NCBI GenBank assembly: GCA_965213595.1
Contig: CBDBZO010000004.1
Span: 186,001-250,000 of the forward strand
Length of the DNA: 64,000 nt
Direction of reading: 5' to 3'
Source of the DNA: JBCCFC01 sp965213595
GTDB lineage: Bacteria > Chloroflexota > Anaerolineae > Caldilineales > Caldilineaceae
Part shown: piece after piece, positions 18,415-27,038 of the stretch
How positions within the stretch are numbered: position 1 is the first letter of the stretch
Layout: each line of letters opens with the position of its first letter
Notes under the pieces: model-generated
The model's database searches: none
What the model saw: only the letters and a program-made list of their open reading frames with translations
Told to the model about the DNA's origin: nothing
Program-made: the position numbers and the translations under genes

Positions 18415-18791
18415 CCAACAGGGCCGACTAGTTGACACATGGAGCAAATCCGCGCATCGAGGGCGCAGATTTACCTCTGTCAAGAAACGCTCTGTAATAA
18501 AATCTATAATAGACATTATATCGTTTTGATTTTCGCTCTCTGGTGGGAGATTTTGACGCCTCAGAGAGAATTATTTAATCGGTATAATGTCTAATAAAAG
18601 TCGTGGAGCCGTCAAGACTTGTCATTCCCGTGCAGGCGGGAATCCAGGCGACCAAGATGCATTTCCATGTTCATGGGAATAACAAGACTACCCGGTCTTG
18701 GCTTCGCCTGCCAGCTTCTTTACCTTTGCTTCACGCCAGTGTTCGATTGTTGTGAATAATCAAAAACGACAAAACTTAGAAAGAACTTTAC
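18415..18791. other. 377-bp AT-rich intergenic stretch with nested stems
   Basis: No open gene is visible. TAGACATTATA (18510-18520) and its exact complement TATAATGTCTA (18583-18593) enclose a second stem (GCTCTCTG at about 18534, CAGAGAGA at about 18562). A 31-bp dispersed sequence follows at 18600-18630, and then TTCCCGTGCAGGCGGGAA, a short hairpin. The region is much more AT-rich than its flanks. It could be a small structured RNA, a mobile remnant or the leader of the GH13 gene. Confidence 0.45.
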
Positions 18792-20672
18792 GTGTTAAAA
18801 ACAATTACAAAATCCATTGAAAAAGTGCTGGGTTCGGATCAGCAGCCCGACTCGTCCACGGACGGCTCCCAAGACAAGCCAGCGCGCACCGCGCTCGCCG
18901 CCGGCATGGGGGCCATCGTTGGCGACGAGGGGGTGATCTTTCGCGTCTGGGCCCCGCACGCCAGCGCCGTCTTCGTAACGGGCACGTTTAACGATTGGCA
19001 GCCGGATGCCGATAAGCTGCACGCCGAAGAAGATGGCTACTGGGCAGGTCGCGTCGCCGACGCCGAGGTGGGGGACGAGTACAAGTTCGTCATCAAAAAT
19101 GGCGAGCACACCTTTCAGCGGGTCGACCCCTATGCGCGCGAGGTGACGAACTCGGTGGGCAACGGCGTGGTACGGGACTCCCACTTTGATTGGGGCGCGG
19201 ACGATTTCCAAGTGCCCGCCTGGAATGAAATGGTGATCTACGAGATGCACGTGGGCACCTTTAACGACGAGCCGGGCGGCGATCCCGGCAATCTGCAAAG
19301 CGCCGCCGAAAAGCTGCCCTATCTGCGCGACCTCGGCATCAACGCCATCGAGGTGATGCCGACACAGGAGTTCCCCGGCGGCTTCTCGTGGGGCTACAAC
19401 CCTTCCCACATCTTCGCCGTGGAAAGCGACTACGGCGGGCCGGAAGCGTTCAAGCGCTTTATCAAAGCCGCGCACGAGCACGGCATGGCCGTGATCCTCG
19501 ACGTCGTCTACAACCACTTTGGCCCCAGCGATCTCGAGCTCTGGCAGTTTGACGGCTGGAGCCAGAACGACGGCGGCGGCATCTACTTCTACAACGACGC
19601 GCGCGCGGAGACACCCTGGGGCGCGACGCGGCCCGATTACGGCCGTCCCGAAGTGCGCCAGTTTATCCGCGACAACGCCGTGATGTGGCTCAGCGAATAT
19701 CGCATCGACGGGCTGCGCTGGGATGCGACGGCCTACATCCGCAACGTCTTTGGCAACGACGGAGATGAGAGCAACGACCTGGCCGAAGGCTGGGAGCTGA
19801 TGCGCTGGGTCAACGATGAGGTGCAGGCACACGTGCCCGGTGCGCTGACGATTGCCGAGGATTTGCGCGACAACGAGTACGTAACCAAAGCAACGAGCGA
19901 CGGTGGCGCGGGCTTTGGCGCACAGTGGAACGCTCAATTTGTCCACACCCTGCGCGAGGTCATCATCTCGCCAATGGACGAACAGCGCGACATGAACGCG
20001 CTGGCGGCCACGATTCACCACCGCCACAACGACGACTTCACCGACAGCGTCATCTACACCGAATCCCACGACGAGGTGGCCAACGGCAGCGCGCGCGTGC
20101 CGGAGGAGATCGAGCCCAGCCAGGCCGACAGCATCTACGCCAAAAAGCGGGCGACGCTGGGCACGGCTTTTGTGCTCACCGCTCCCGGCATCCCCATGCT
20201 CTTCCAAGGGCAGGAGTTTCTAGAAAGCGGCTGGTTTCGTGACCAGGTGCCGCTGGATTGGTCCAAGGTCGAGCGGCACGCGGGGCTGGTTCAGCTGCAC
20301 CGCGACCTGATCGCGCTGCGGCGCAACCTCGACGGCGTAAGCGGTGGCCTGCTGGCCCAGCGCACGGACGTCTACCACGTCAACGACAAGGGCAAAGTGC
20401 TGGCTTACCACCGCTGGGGCGAGGGCGAGGCCGAAAACAGCGTGGTGATCGTGGCCAATTTCTCCAGCCAGCAGTTGACCGATTACCGCATTGGCCTGCC
20501 GCAGGACGGCACGTGGCAGGTGCGCTTTAACAGCGACAGCACGGAGTATGACGAAGCGTTTGGCGATGTGGGCGTTGCGCAAGTCGAGGCCGAGGCTGAG
20601 GAATACGATAAGCAGGGCTGGAGCGGCACGATTAACTTAGCGCCCTACGCCGCGTTGATTTTGTCGCAATAG
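18792..20672 (+). CDS. GH13 alpha-glucan enzyme with CBM48 (branching enzyme/trehalohydrolase-like)
   Basis: This 626-residue protein has an N-terminal CBM48/E-set domain (about residues 40-125, VFRVWAPHASAVFVTGTFNDW), a GH13 barrel and a C-terminal beta domain. Catalytic residues are D311 (GLRWDAT), E356 (TIAEDL) and D427 (ESHDEV); region I is DVVYNHFG. The layout resembles both 1,4-alpha-glucan branching enzymes and malto-oligosyltrehalose trehalohydrolases, and sequence alone does not separate them. The start is a GTG with a weak AGAAAG site. No treY or glgA gene is nearby. It is likely cytosolic and acts on glycogen or maltodextrins. Confidence 0.88.
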   Translation: MLKTITKSIEKVLGSDQQPDSSTDGSQDKPARTALAAGMGAIVGDEGVIFRVWAPHASAVFVTGTFNDWQPDADKLHAEEDGYWAGRVADAEVGDEYKFVIKNGEHTFQRVDPYAREVTNSVGNGVVRDSHFDWGADDFQVPAWNEMVIYEMHVGTFNDEPGGDPGNLQSAAEKLPYLRDLGINAIEVMPTQEFPGGFSWGYNPSHIFAVESDYGGPEAFKRFIKAAHEHGMAVILDVVYNHFGPSDLELWQFDGWSQNDGGGIYFYNDARAETPWGATRPDYGRPEVRQFIRDNAVMWLSEYRIDGLRWDATAYIRNVFGNDGDESNDLAEGWELMRWVNDEVQAHVPGALTIAEDLRDNEYVTKATSDGGAGFGAQWNAQFVHTLREVIISPMDEQRDMNALAATIHHRHNDDFTDSVIYTESHDEVANGSARVPEEIEPSQADSIYAKKRATLGTAFVLTAPGIPMLFQGQEFLESGWFRDQVPLDWSKVERHAGLVQLHRDLIALRRNLDGVSGGLLAQRTDVYHVNDKGKVLAYHRWGEGEAENSVVIVANFSSQQLTDYRIGLPQDGTWQVRFNSDSTEYDEAFGDVGVAQVEAEAEEYDKQGWSGTINLAPYAALILSQ

Positions 20673-20727
20673 GGGGAAATGCAATTTTGATGAACAAACA
20701 GAAAGTCTTCCACAGAAAGGGGAAACT

Positions 20728-21573
20728 ATGAGCAGCGTAACAACACAAGCAAAACAACAGACGCCGGATAGTCCGGGCGAGTGGGTCGAGGTGCTGGCGC
20801 GCGTTGGCTATGCCGCGCTGGGCGTCGTCTATTTTACGATTGGCATTCTGGCATTCCAGGCAGCCATTGGATCAGGCGGCGCCACGGAGGGCAGCTCCGG
20901 CGCGCTCTCGACCTTGATTACGCAGCCCTTTGGCCGCGTCTTGCTTACCATTGTGGCAGTTGGGCTGCTGGGCTACGCCATCTGGCAGTTTGTGCGCGCC
21001 AGCGTGGACCCCGAAAACGAGGGCGACGATACCAAAGGCATGGTCAAGCGTGCGGGCTACGCAGCCAGCGGCGTGGGCTATCTCTTCCTAGCCGGCGTGG
21101 CCGCGCAGCTTGTGCTCAGCGGCGGCAGCAGCGGCGGGGGCGGGGGCGGCAGCAGCACGCAGGACTGGACGGCGCGCGTGCTGAGCTGGCCCTTTGGTCA
21201 GTGGCTCGTCGGCATAGGCGGCGCGATTGTCGTGGGCGTGGGGCTCTATCAAATTTACAAGGGTTACGATGAAAAGTTCAAGGAGAAGCTCAAGCTGGGC
21301 GAGATGAACAGCACGACGCGCACGTGGGCGGTGCGCGCGGGGAAATTTGGCTTTATCGCGCGCGGCATCGTTTTTGCCATCATCGGTATCTTCTTTATTG
21401 TCGCCGCCTGGCAGCAAGATCCGCAAGAGGCGGGCGGCATCGGTGAAGCACTCTCCACTTTGGCAGGGCAGCCCTATGGCCCCTGGCTGTTGGGCCTTGT
21501 TGCCCTGGGGCTGATCTTATTTGGGATTTTCTGCTTTGTGCAGGCGCGCTACCGACGCATTTTGGTGCGGTAG
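20728..21573 (+). CDS. DUF1206 membrane protein
   Basis: This 281-residue protein has three copies of the DUF1206 unit, each a two-helix hairpin, starting near residues 22 (LARVGYAALGVVYF), 108 (VKRAGYAASGVGYLF) and 204 (GKFGFIARGIVFAI), giving six membrane segments. A Gly/Ser-rich linker lies at about residues 130-146. An AAAGGGGAA ribosome site precedes the ATG. Family function is unknown; homologues are often stress-induced in other phyla, which fits but does not prove a role shared with the GH13 and YihY neighbours. Transcription ends at the hairpin at 21593. Confidence 0.88.
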   Translation: MSSVTTQAKQQTPDSPGEWVEVLARVGYAALGVVYFTIGILAFQAAIGSGGATEGSSGALSTLITQPFGRVLLTIVAVGLLGYAIWQFVRASVDPENEGDDTKGMVKRAGYAASGVGYLFLAGVAAQLVLSGGSSGGGGGGSSTQDWTARVLSWPFGQWLVGIGGAIVVGVGLYQIYKGYDEKFKEKLKLGEMNSTTRTWAVRAGKFGFIARGIVFAIIGIFFIVAAWQQDPQEAGGIGEALSTLAGQPYGPWLLGLVALGLILFGIFCFVQARYRRILVR

Positions 21574-21592
21574 GCAACGGCGCAATGCAGCG

Positions 21593-21640
21593 AAAGGGGT
21601 GGTGCGGGCACGCCGTGGCGTGCCCGCACCACCCCTTTTT
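21593..21640. terminator. Bidirectional terminator between DUF1206 and glycerate kinase genes
   Basis: A perfect stem of about 22 bp, AAAGGGGTGGTGCGGGCAC with its complement around a two-base loop at 21615, ends in a T-run on the plus strand and an A-run on the left side. It separates convergent genes. Its core GGGCACGCC(G)TGGCGTGCCC is shared with the terminator at 58091-58144. Confidence 0.85.
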
Positions 21641-21642
21641 TA

Positions 21643-23040
21643 TTACCCGTGTACAAAGACAAAAATCAGATCGTTGACGTTTGTCTGCGTCGGCCCGGTG
21701 AGCAGCAGATCGTTTGTCGCCTGTAAAAAGGGATAGACATCGTCGCGGCGCAGGTGGTCGCGCGCATTCAGCCCCCGCGCGCGACCGCGGGCCACCGTGC
21801 CGCTATCCACCAGCGCGCCCGCGCTGTCGGTGGGGCCATCCGTGCCGTCGGTAGCGAGGGAGACGATGGTCACGTCGTCCAGAGCGTGCGTCTGCTCACG
21901 GTCGATTTCGAGGGCGGCGGCCAGCGCCAGCGCCTGGTTGCGCCCCCCACGACCGGGCTGTTCGCCCAGCGTTACCGTCGTTTCGCCGCCCAAAATCAAG
22001 CAGGCGGGCGGCGAGACCGGTTGGCCGCTCGCCACAATTTCTTTGGCCAGCGCCGCCACCACTTTGGCCACCTCGCGCGCCTCGCCCTCCACAAACGTAC
22101 TGAGCAGCAGCGTGTTAAAGCCAAGTGCACGGGCGCGCACCCTCGCGGCTTCTGCCGCCACGCGGTTATCCGCTACGATAAGCGTCTGCGGGGCAAGCGC
22201 CGCGTTGGCAAAGAGCGGATCGTCCGGCTTGGGCGTGTCGGCAACCTCTCCCGCCAATCCGCTTTGCAGGCGCGCCACAATCGATGCGGGCAGCTTCCCC
22301 TCCAGCCTGTAGCGCTCGACAATGGCCCACGCGTCGGCCCACGTTGTGCCGTCCGGCACGGTCGGGCCGCTGGCAATAGCGTCCAGCGGGCTGCCGACCA
22401 CGTCGCTCAGCACGAGCGTGAGCAGCGTGGCCGGCGCCACGGCGCGCGCCAGCTGGCCGCCTTTGACGGCGCTGCAGTGCTTGCGCAGACAGTTGATCTC
22501 GCGGATGTCCGCCCCGCTGGCGAGCAGGGCGTCGGTCATCGCCTGCAAATCGGCCAGCGAGAGGCCGGGCGCAGGGGCAACGAGCAGCGCCGAGCCGCCG
22601 CCGGAGAGCAGCGCGATCACGAGATCGTCGCGGGTCGCCTGCTCGGCCAGCGCCAGAATTTGCTCGCCCGCCGCTACGCCCGCTGCGTTTGGCAGCGGAT
22701 GGCTCGCTTCGACAATCGAGATCGCGCTGTCCGCCGCTCGCTCCTCGTCAACGTGCCCCGTTTTGACTACGACCAGCCCGCTGTCGAGGCGATCGCCCAG
22801 CAGCTGCTCGACGGCGCGCGTCATCGGCGCGCCCGCCTTGCCCGCGCCCACGACGAAGATTCGCCGGTACTCATTCAAATTGTATACGCGTTCAGCTACG
22901 TGAAGCCGGTCGCCCTCGCACCGCAGCGCCGTCTGCACGGCATCCACGGGTGCGACGGCGCTCAGCGCTGCCTCCAGCACCGAAAGCACGGTCTGCCGTC
23001 GCTGTGGATGAGGTTGAAGGACGGTGGAAGAAAAGGGCAT
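21643..23040 (-). CDS. Glycerate 2-kinase (MOFRL/DUF4147 family)
   Basis: This 465-residue cytosolic enzyme phosphorylates D-glycerate to 2-phosphoglycerate using ATP, feeding glycolysis. The N-terminal DUF4147 domain shows RIFVVGAGKAGAPMTRAVE, VALLSGGGSALLVAP and the catalytic-lysine region INCLRKHCSAVKGGQLA; the C-terminal MOFRL domain has GGETTVTLGEQPGRGGRNQALALA and LATDGTDGPTDSAGALVD. Length is normal. The stop lies 3 bp from the terminator at 21593-21640. It appears monocistronic and could serve glyoxylate or hydroxypyruvate metabolism. Confidence 0.93.
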   Translation of the reverse strand: MPFSSTVLQPHPQRRQTVLSVLEAALSAVAPVDAVQTALRCEGDRLHVAERVYNLNEYRRIFVVGAGKAGAPMTRAVEQLLGDRLDSGLVVVKTGHVDEERAADSAISIVEASHPLPNAAGVAAGEQILALAEQATRDDLVIALLSGGGSALLVAPAPGLSLADLQAMTDALLASGADIREINCLRKHCSAVKGGQLARAVAPATLLTLVLSDVVGSPLDAIASGPTVPDGTTWADAWAIVERYRLEGKLPASIVARLQSGLAGEVADTPKPDDPLFANAALAPQTLIVADNRVAAEAARVRARALGFNTLLLSTFVEGEAREVAKVVAALAKEIVASGQPVSPPACLILGGETTVTLGEQPGRGGRNQALALAAALEIDREQTHALDDVTIVSLATDGTDGPTDSAGALVDSGTVARGRARGLNARDHLRRDDVYPFLQATNDLLLTGPTQTNVNDLIFVFVHG

Positions 23041-23293
23041 GAGCGGAAGTGTAGAGTCTGTGTACTTTCTTATACCTAAACCTTGCGCAATTATCTATAG
23101 AGTTGCACGCGGCGCTCTGCTACAATAACGGCAGGAAGCGCCGCAGCGGTGGCGCAGCCCAATTGATTTACCACAACGTGTAGGCTGTCGGGGGAATGCG
23201 CGTTGGGGCGAGTCGGTTGGCTGCAAAACTGCTGCGGTGTTTTCGTTTTCCCACCCCGCACATTGATTTCTTCGGAATGCACTTGCAGGGGAT
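23041..23293. other. Intergenic stretch between glycerate kinase and lipoprotein genes
   Basis: Together with the hairpin at 23294-23339 this fills a 318-bp gap. No gene, RNA or clear repeat is seen. It must contain the glycerate kinase promoter on the minus strand, but no convincing -35/-10 pair with 16-18 bp spacing was found. Confidence 0.4.
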
Positions 23294-23339
23294 ACACAGC
23301 AAAGGGCACTCGGAAAACGCCGAGTGCCCTTTGCTGTGT
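23294..23339 (-). terminator. Hairpin terminator after the lipoprotein gene
   Basis: A perfect 20-bp stem (ACACAGCAAAGGGCACTCGG with its complement at 23320-23339) has a 6-base loop. It lies 20 bp after the lipoprotein stop in its direction of transcription. There is no long T-run, so it may be a processing or stabilising stem instead. Confidence 0.6.
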
Positions 23340-23358
23340 GTACCTTACGCCTTGTGCC

Positions 23359-25062
23359 TCACTCCAGATTCACCGTTACGTCCAGATCTGCCGCCGGAAC
23401 CAGGGGCAGGACCTGCTGTATGAGCAGCTCCTGTATCGCCGGGTCGCTTAGCGCTTCAACGTCGAGGAAGGGCAGCGCGAGGCGGAAGGCGCGGGTGAGC
23501 GAGGCCGCGTCGTGCTGAATCGAAAGGGCGTTGCTGCCGTCGATCAGCAGGTTGAGCACGTTGGGATCGCTTGTGATCTGCACCGAGGATGCGCCCGCAG
23601 CCTGCAGGGCCTGCACGACGTTGGGCGGCAGGCTCAGCGAGCTGGCAACGCCCGCCTCAGCCAGATCCTGACCTGCAATCGGGCCGAGCGATTGAATGTT
23701 GCTGCCGGCGTAAACGGCATCGATGCGCACAACGGGCGCGCTCAGCGGCGCAATATCCGGCTCGGCAAAGGCGACTTCGCCCGCGGGCGGAGCCGAGCCT
23801 TCCGCGCCCGGCAAGTTCACCGTCGCGCCGACGTTGGATTCGCTGGCAACGGCCACGGCGCTCGTAATCGTCTCCGGCGCGACGCCCGCCAGCGGCGCGA
23901 CAATCTGCGCCACCGTGCCCAGCGATTCCGGCGTCCACGTAATGCGCGGCAGCGCCCCGTCGCTGGTGAGCAGCGTCAGCCCGTCGTTGGCCAAGTCGAT
24001 GCGCAGCTGCTGCACGCCCGCTTCCTCCAGCGTGGCCAGCAGCTGCGGGTCAATCGTGCCCGCCCCGGAGACCGGGAAGCCCAGCGCGGAGAGCGAGCCA
24101 TCCTCGCCCAGGTTGACGGTTAAATCCGACAAATCGGTTTCGCCCAGCGGCTGGCCGGTGAACGAGACGCCGAGATCAAGCTGAGTGGTGGCGAGCTGGG
24201 GGCCGAGCTGCTGAAGCGTCTCGTTGAGCGACGGATCGACGAGGCCGAGCGCGGGCACGAGCGCCAGCGCACGCTGCAGCGATTCGGCGTCGTAGGCGAT
24301 GCCGGGCAGCGGCTGCTCGCCGAGCGCGAGGTTGATGCCGTTGGGGCCGGTGTTAACCTGCAGGCTCTCTGCGTTGAGGGCGCTGATCAGGCCGCGCGTC
24401 GTTTCGTCCAGCGTCAGCGCCGAGCCGAGGGTGGGGTCCACCTGCGAGAGGGGGATGCTGCCAAAGCTCGCTTCGCCGCTTTCGGGGTCAAAGGCCAGAC
24501 TGTTGATCGCAATCGCCGATTCGCCTTCCGTCGGCTCCGCCGTGCCCGGCTCCAGCACGCGACCGTTCCAGCCGTCAACGGCCAGCGTCTCCCCCTCCGC
24601 GGGGGCCACGTTGAGCACCGCGCCGAGGCCAATGCGCCGCAGCCAGGGCAGCGCCAGGTTCACCTGATCCTCGGAAAGGCCCTGCTGCCGCAGCAGCTCC
24701 TGTACGGGCTGCGTTTCGATCAAGCGCTGCACCGTATCAACCGACTCGTCGCTCCAGTCCAGGTAGGGCAAATCCTCGCCGTTTGAAAAAATATAGACGC
24801 CGTCCGCCCCCACGCGCACTTCCGCGCGCTGAACGTTTGCGCCCTGCAGCTGCTGCACAAGCGACGGCTGCAGGACGTTATTGATGGGGAAGCCCAGCAC
24901 GGAGGTCGAGCCGTCCGCCGCGACGTCCAGCGGGATCGAGGGTAGGTTGAACCACTGGGCGCTGCGTGCACCGCTGTCCCCTGCGCCGTTACAGGCCACG
25001 AGGCCCAAGCTCGCCACAACGACGAGCAGCAAAAGTTTCAAAACGTTCCATGCTGCCTGCAT
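23359..25062 (-). CDS. Lipoprotein with four degenerate repeats of about 110 residues
   Basis: This 567-residue protein has a lipoprotein signal (hydrophobic residues 8-20, lipobox L21-V-A-C24), so it is probably anchored on the outer face of the membrane. The mature part consists of four related units at about residues 40-155, 190-302, 315-418 and 440-567. Each has a short strand pair around an LQxAGVxxLxI-like segment, an LPxIxWxxESL-like helix start, and a final hydrophobic strand (LDVTVNL, LDLGVSF, GATVNLP, GAVLNVA). No known domain is recognised. Conserved across its own length, it looks structural or ligand-binding. Confidence 0.8.
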   Translation of the reverse strand: MQAAWNVLKLLLLVVVASLGLVACNGAGDSGARSAQWFNLPSIPLDVAADGSTSVLGFPINNVLQPSLVQQLQGANVQRAEVRVGADGVYIFSNGEDLPYLDWSDESVDTVQRLIETQPVQELLRQQGLSEDQVNLALPWLRRIGLGAVLNVAPAEGETLAVDGWNGRVLEPGTAEPTEGESAIAINSLAFDPESGEASFGSIPLSQVDPTLGSALTLDETTRGLISALNAESLQVNTGPNGINLALGEQPLPGIAYDAESLQRALALVPALGLVDPSLNETLQQLGPQLATTQLDLGVSFTGQPLGETDLSDLTVNLGEDGSLSALGFPVSGAGTIDPQLLATLEEAGVQQLRIDLANDGLTLLTSDGALPRITWTPESLGTVAQIVAPLAGVAPETITSAVAVASESNVGATVNLPGAEGSAPPAGEVAFAEPDIAPLSAPVVRIDAVYAGSNIQSLGPIAGQDLAEAGVASSLSLPPNVVQALQAAGASSVQITSDPNVLNLLIDGSNALSIQHDAASLTRAFRLALPFLDVEALSDPAIQELLIQQVLPLVPAADLDVTVNLE

Positions 25063-25197
25063 CTGCAGCCTCCTTGTATTGGTCGTTGGAATTTCGGGGT
25101 AAATAAGTCAATTTTGGGTAATGATGCTGTGCATGATGATACAACAGATTGGCCAAAGCGCCAAGCGATTTGCGGGAGATCAGCAAAATACAGAATG

Positions 25198-25279
25198 GAA
25201 CGCGGATTTGGCGGATTGAGCAGATTCTAACGGATCAGAAAACCCGTCTTCATCCGCCTAATCCGCTCGATCCGCGTTC
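25198..25279. repeat. Short element with GCGGATTTGGCGGATT terminal inverted repeats
   Basis: GAACGCGGATTTGGCGGATT (25198-) faces ATCCGCCTAATCCGCTCGAT (25252-) with only about 15 bp between the arms. The arm sequence is close to the 41-bp ends that flank the GxxExxY gene at 42109-42594, so this looks like an empty, non-autonomous version. Its right end reaches the stop codon of murE. Confidence 0.75.
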
Positions 25280-26916
25280 TATTCTTTGCTCCCCATCCGA
25301 CGCTCCAGCGCCGCCTCCACGGCCGCCTGATCGCTCCACGGATATTCGGTTTTGCCAAAGCACATGCTGCGCTCGTGCCCCTTGCCAAAGGCGGCGACTA
25401 CATCGCCTGCACGCGCCATGTCGACCGCATACTGGATCGCCTCGGCGCGATCCGGCACGATGACAAAGGCGTCGTCGCCCGCCTGCTGGCGCACGCCGTT
25501 CGCAATGGCGGTGTTGATCTCCTCCAAACTTTCCGTTCGCGGATCCTCGGCGGTAATCACCGTGAAGTCGGCCAGCCGCCCGCTGACCGCGCCCATCAGG
25601 CCGCGCTTTTCGTGATCGCGCAGGCCGGCGCTGCCGAAGATGGCAATGAGACGACCCGATTCGCCGTCCGCGCTTGGAGTGACTAATTCCCGCAGCGTGA
25701 GCAGCGCCCGCTCCAGGCTGGCGGGCGAGTGGGCAAAGTCGACCAGCGCCAGAAAATCCTGCCCGCGATCAATGCGCTCCATGCGACCGGGCACGCCGGC
25801 CATCCGCGCCACGCCGCGCTGCACGGCCTCCGGTGACGTGCCCAGCGCCAGCGTCGCCGTCGCGGCGCAGAGGATGTTATAGACGTTGAAGTCGCCGATC
25901 AGCTTCGTCTCCACGTCAAAGTTGCCGTTCCACCAGTGCAGCCGAAAGCGCGTGCGATCCGGCTGCGCGTCGACATCGGTGGCGCGCGCGGCGGCCATTT
26001 CGTCGTTGAGCGCGTAAGCGAGGCGGATGACGTGGCAGTCGCTTTCGCAATCTTCAATCGCCTGCTGAAGCGCCTCGTAGCTGCCCGCGTCGTCGGCGTT
26101 GAGCACGGCGGCGCGCGGGATATTCTGCCCGTCAAAGCCGACCATCGGCTTGGCGGGTGATTCAAAGAGCATTTGGAAGAGCCGCGCCTTGGCCGCGACA
26201 TAGGCGTCGCGCGTGCCGTGGTAGTCGAGGTGCTCGTGGGTGATGTTGGTGACGGCGGCCACGTCAAAATCGACGGCGGCGATGCGCTGCTGGACCAAGC
26301 CGTGGCTCGTGCTCTCGACGACGGCGTGGGTGCAGCCCGCATTGCGCATTTGCGCCAGGAATGCTTGCACCTGGGGCGCGTCCGGCGTGGTGACGTGCAG
26401 CCCGGTCTCCTGCTCCTCGCCGCGGATGCGCGCGCCCACGGTGGTGATGACGCCGACGCGTCCGGGATCGTTGGGATCGTGCTCATCGCGCGTGGCCTCG
26501 GCCAGAATCGATTCGAGGATCGAGCAGGTCGTCGTCTTGCCATCCGTGCCGGTGACGCCGATCACGGTCAGCGCGCGGCTCGGAAAGCCGTGCAGCGCCG
26601 CGCTGGCAAGGGCGAGCGCGAGGCGGGCGTCGATCACCTGAACGTAGGGCGTCTTGCCCAGCCCCACCTCGCGCGCCAGCAAATCGGTGTGGGTGGCCGT
26701 GCCGATCACGGCGACCGCCCCGCGCGCGACGGCGTCACCGATGAAGCGGTGGCCGTCCACGTTCTCGCCCGCCACGGCGACGAAGAGCGAGCCGGGCCGC
26801 ATGTCGCGGCTGTCGGCGGTGATGTGGGTGAGGTGGGGATTGGCGGCGGGGTCGGAGAGTTTGGCGTGGGGGAGGTGGGGGAGTAGAACTTGGAGATTGG
26901 AGATTGGGTGGGTCAT
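25279..26916 (-). CDS. murE: UDP-N-acetylmuramoyl-tripeptide synthetase MurE
   Basis: This 545-residue cytosolic ligase adds the third amino acid to the UDP-MurNAc dipeptide in peptidoglycan synthesis. It has the N-terminal Mur domain (ITADSRDMRPGSLFVA), P-loop VTGTDGKTTT, the central-domain THEHLDYHGT motif, and a C-terminal HEKRGLMG and FGKGHERSM. The amino-acid specificity loop reads EDPRTE near residue 457, not the DNPR of meso-diaminopimelate enzymes, so the added residue may differ. The first dozen codons come from a TTGGAGATTGGAGATTGG repeat, so the true start could be slightly downstream. No other mur gene is adjacent. Confidence 0.93.
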   Translation of the reverse strand: MTHPISNLQVLLPHLPHAKLSDPAANPHLTHITADSRDMRPGSLFVAVAGENVDGHRFIGDAVARGAVAVIGTATHTDLLAREVGLGKTPYVQVIDARLALALASAALHGFPSRALTVIGVTGTDGKTTTCSILESILAEATRDEHDPNDPGRVGVITTVGARIRGEEQETGLHVTTPDAPQVQAFLAQMRNAGCTHAVVESTSHGLVQQRIAAVDFDVAAVTNITHEHLDYHGTRDAYVAAKARLFQMLFESPAKPMVGFDGQNIPRAAVLNADDAGSYEALQQAIEDCESDCHVIRLAYALNDEMAAARATDVDAQPDRTRFRLHWWNGNFDVETKLIGDFNVYNILCAATATLALGTSPEAVQRGVARMAGVPGRMERIDRGQDFLALVDFAHSPASLERALLTLRELVTPSADGESGRLIAIFGSAGLRDHEKRGLMGAVSGRLADFTVITAEDPRTESLEEINTAIANGVRQQAGDDAFVIVPDRAEAIQYAVDMARAGDVVAAFGKGHERSMCFGKTEYPWSDQAAVEAALERRMGSKE

Positions 26917-26955
26917 GGTGTTTCAAATTGATTGTCGATGCCGGGAAGCAGCCAG

Positions 26956-27010
26956 GGGACGCAGGAGCGCCCAAGAGAGCATTCCCACGCAGAGCGTAGG
27001 AACGAGCATT
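26956..27010. repeat. ATTCCCACGC...GCGTGGGAAC repeat, copy 1
   Basis: A 55-bp sequence with GACGCAGGAGCGCCCAAG followed by a short hairpin (TTCCCACGCAGAGCGTAGGAA) between murE and the next gene. It aligns with 28941-28995, so the Asp-box gene is bracketed by two direct copies about 2 kb apart. Confidence 0.7.
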
Positions 27011-27038
27011 CGCTGAATTACGCATCATGTCTCACGCA

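Noticed and set aside
18432..18460. TTGACA after topoisomerase IB as a promoter
   Set aside because: No -10-like hexamer occurs at 16-18 bp spacing; the nearest TATAAT sequences are too far away.
18795..20207. 470-codon minus-strand frame opposite the GH13 gene
   Set aside because: It is antisense to intact GH13 catalytic motifs and shows no motif of its own.
21754..23079. 441-codon plus-strand frame opposite glycerate kinase
   Set aside because: It is Arg/Ala/Gly-rich with no domain; the kinase motifs on the minus strand are complete.
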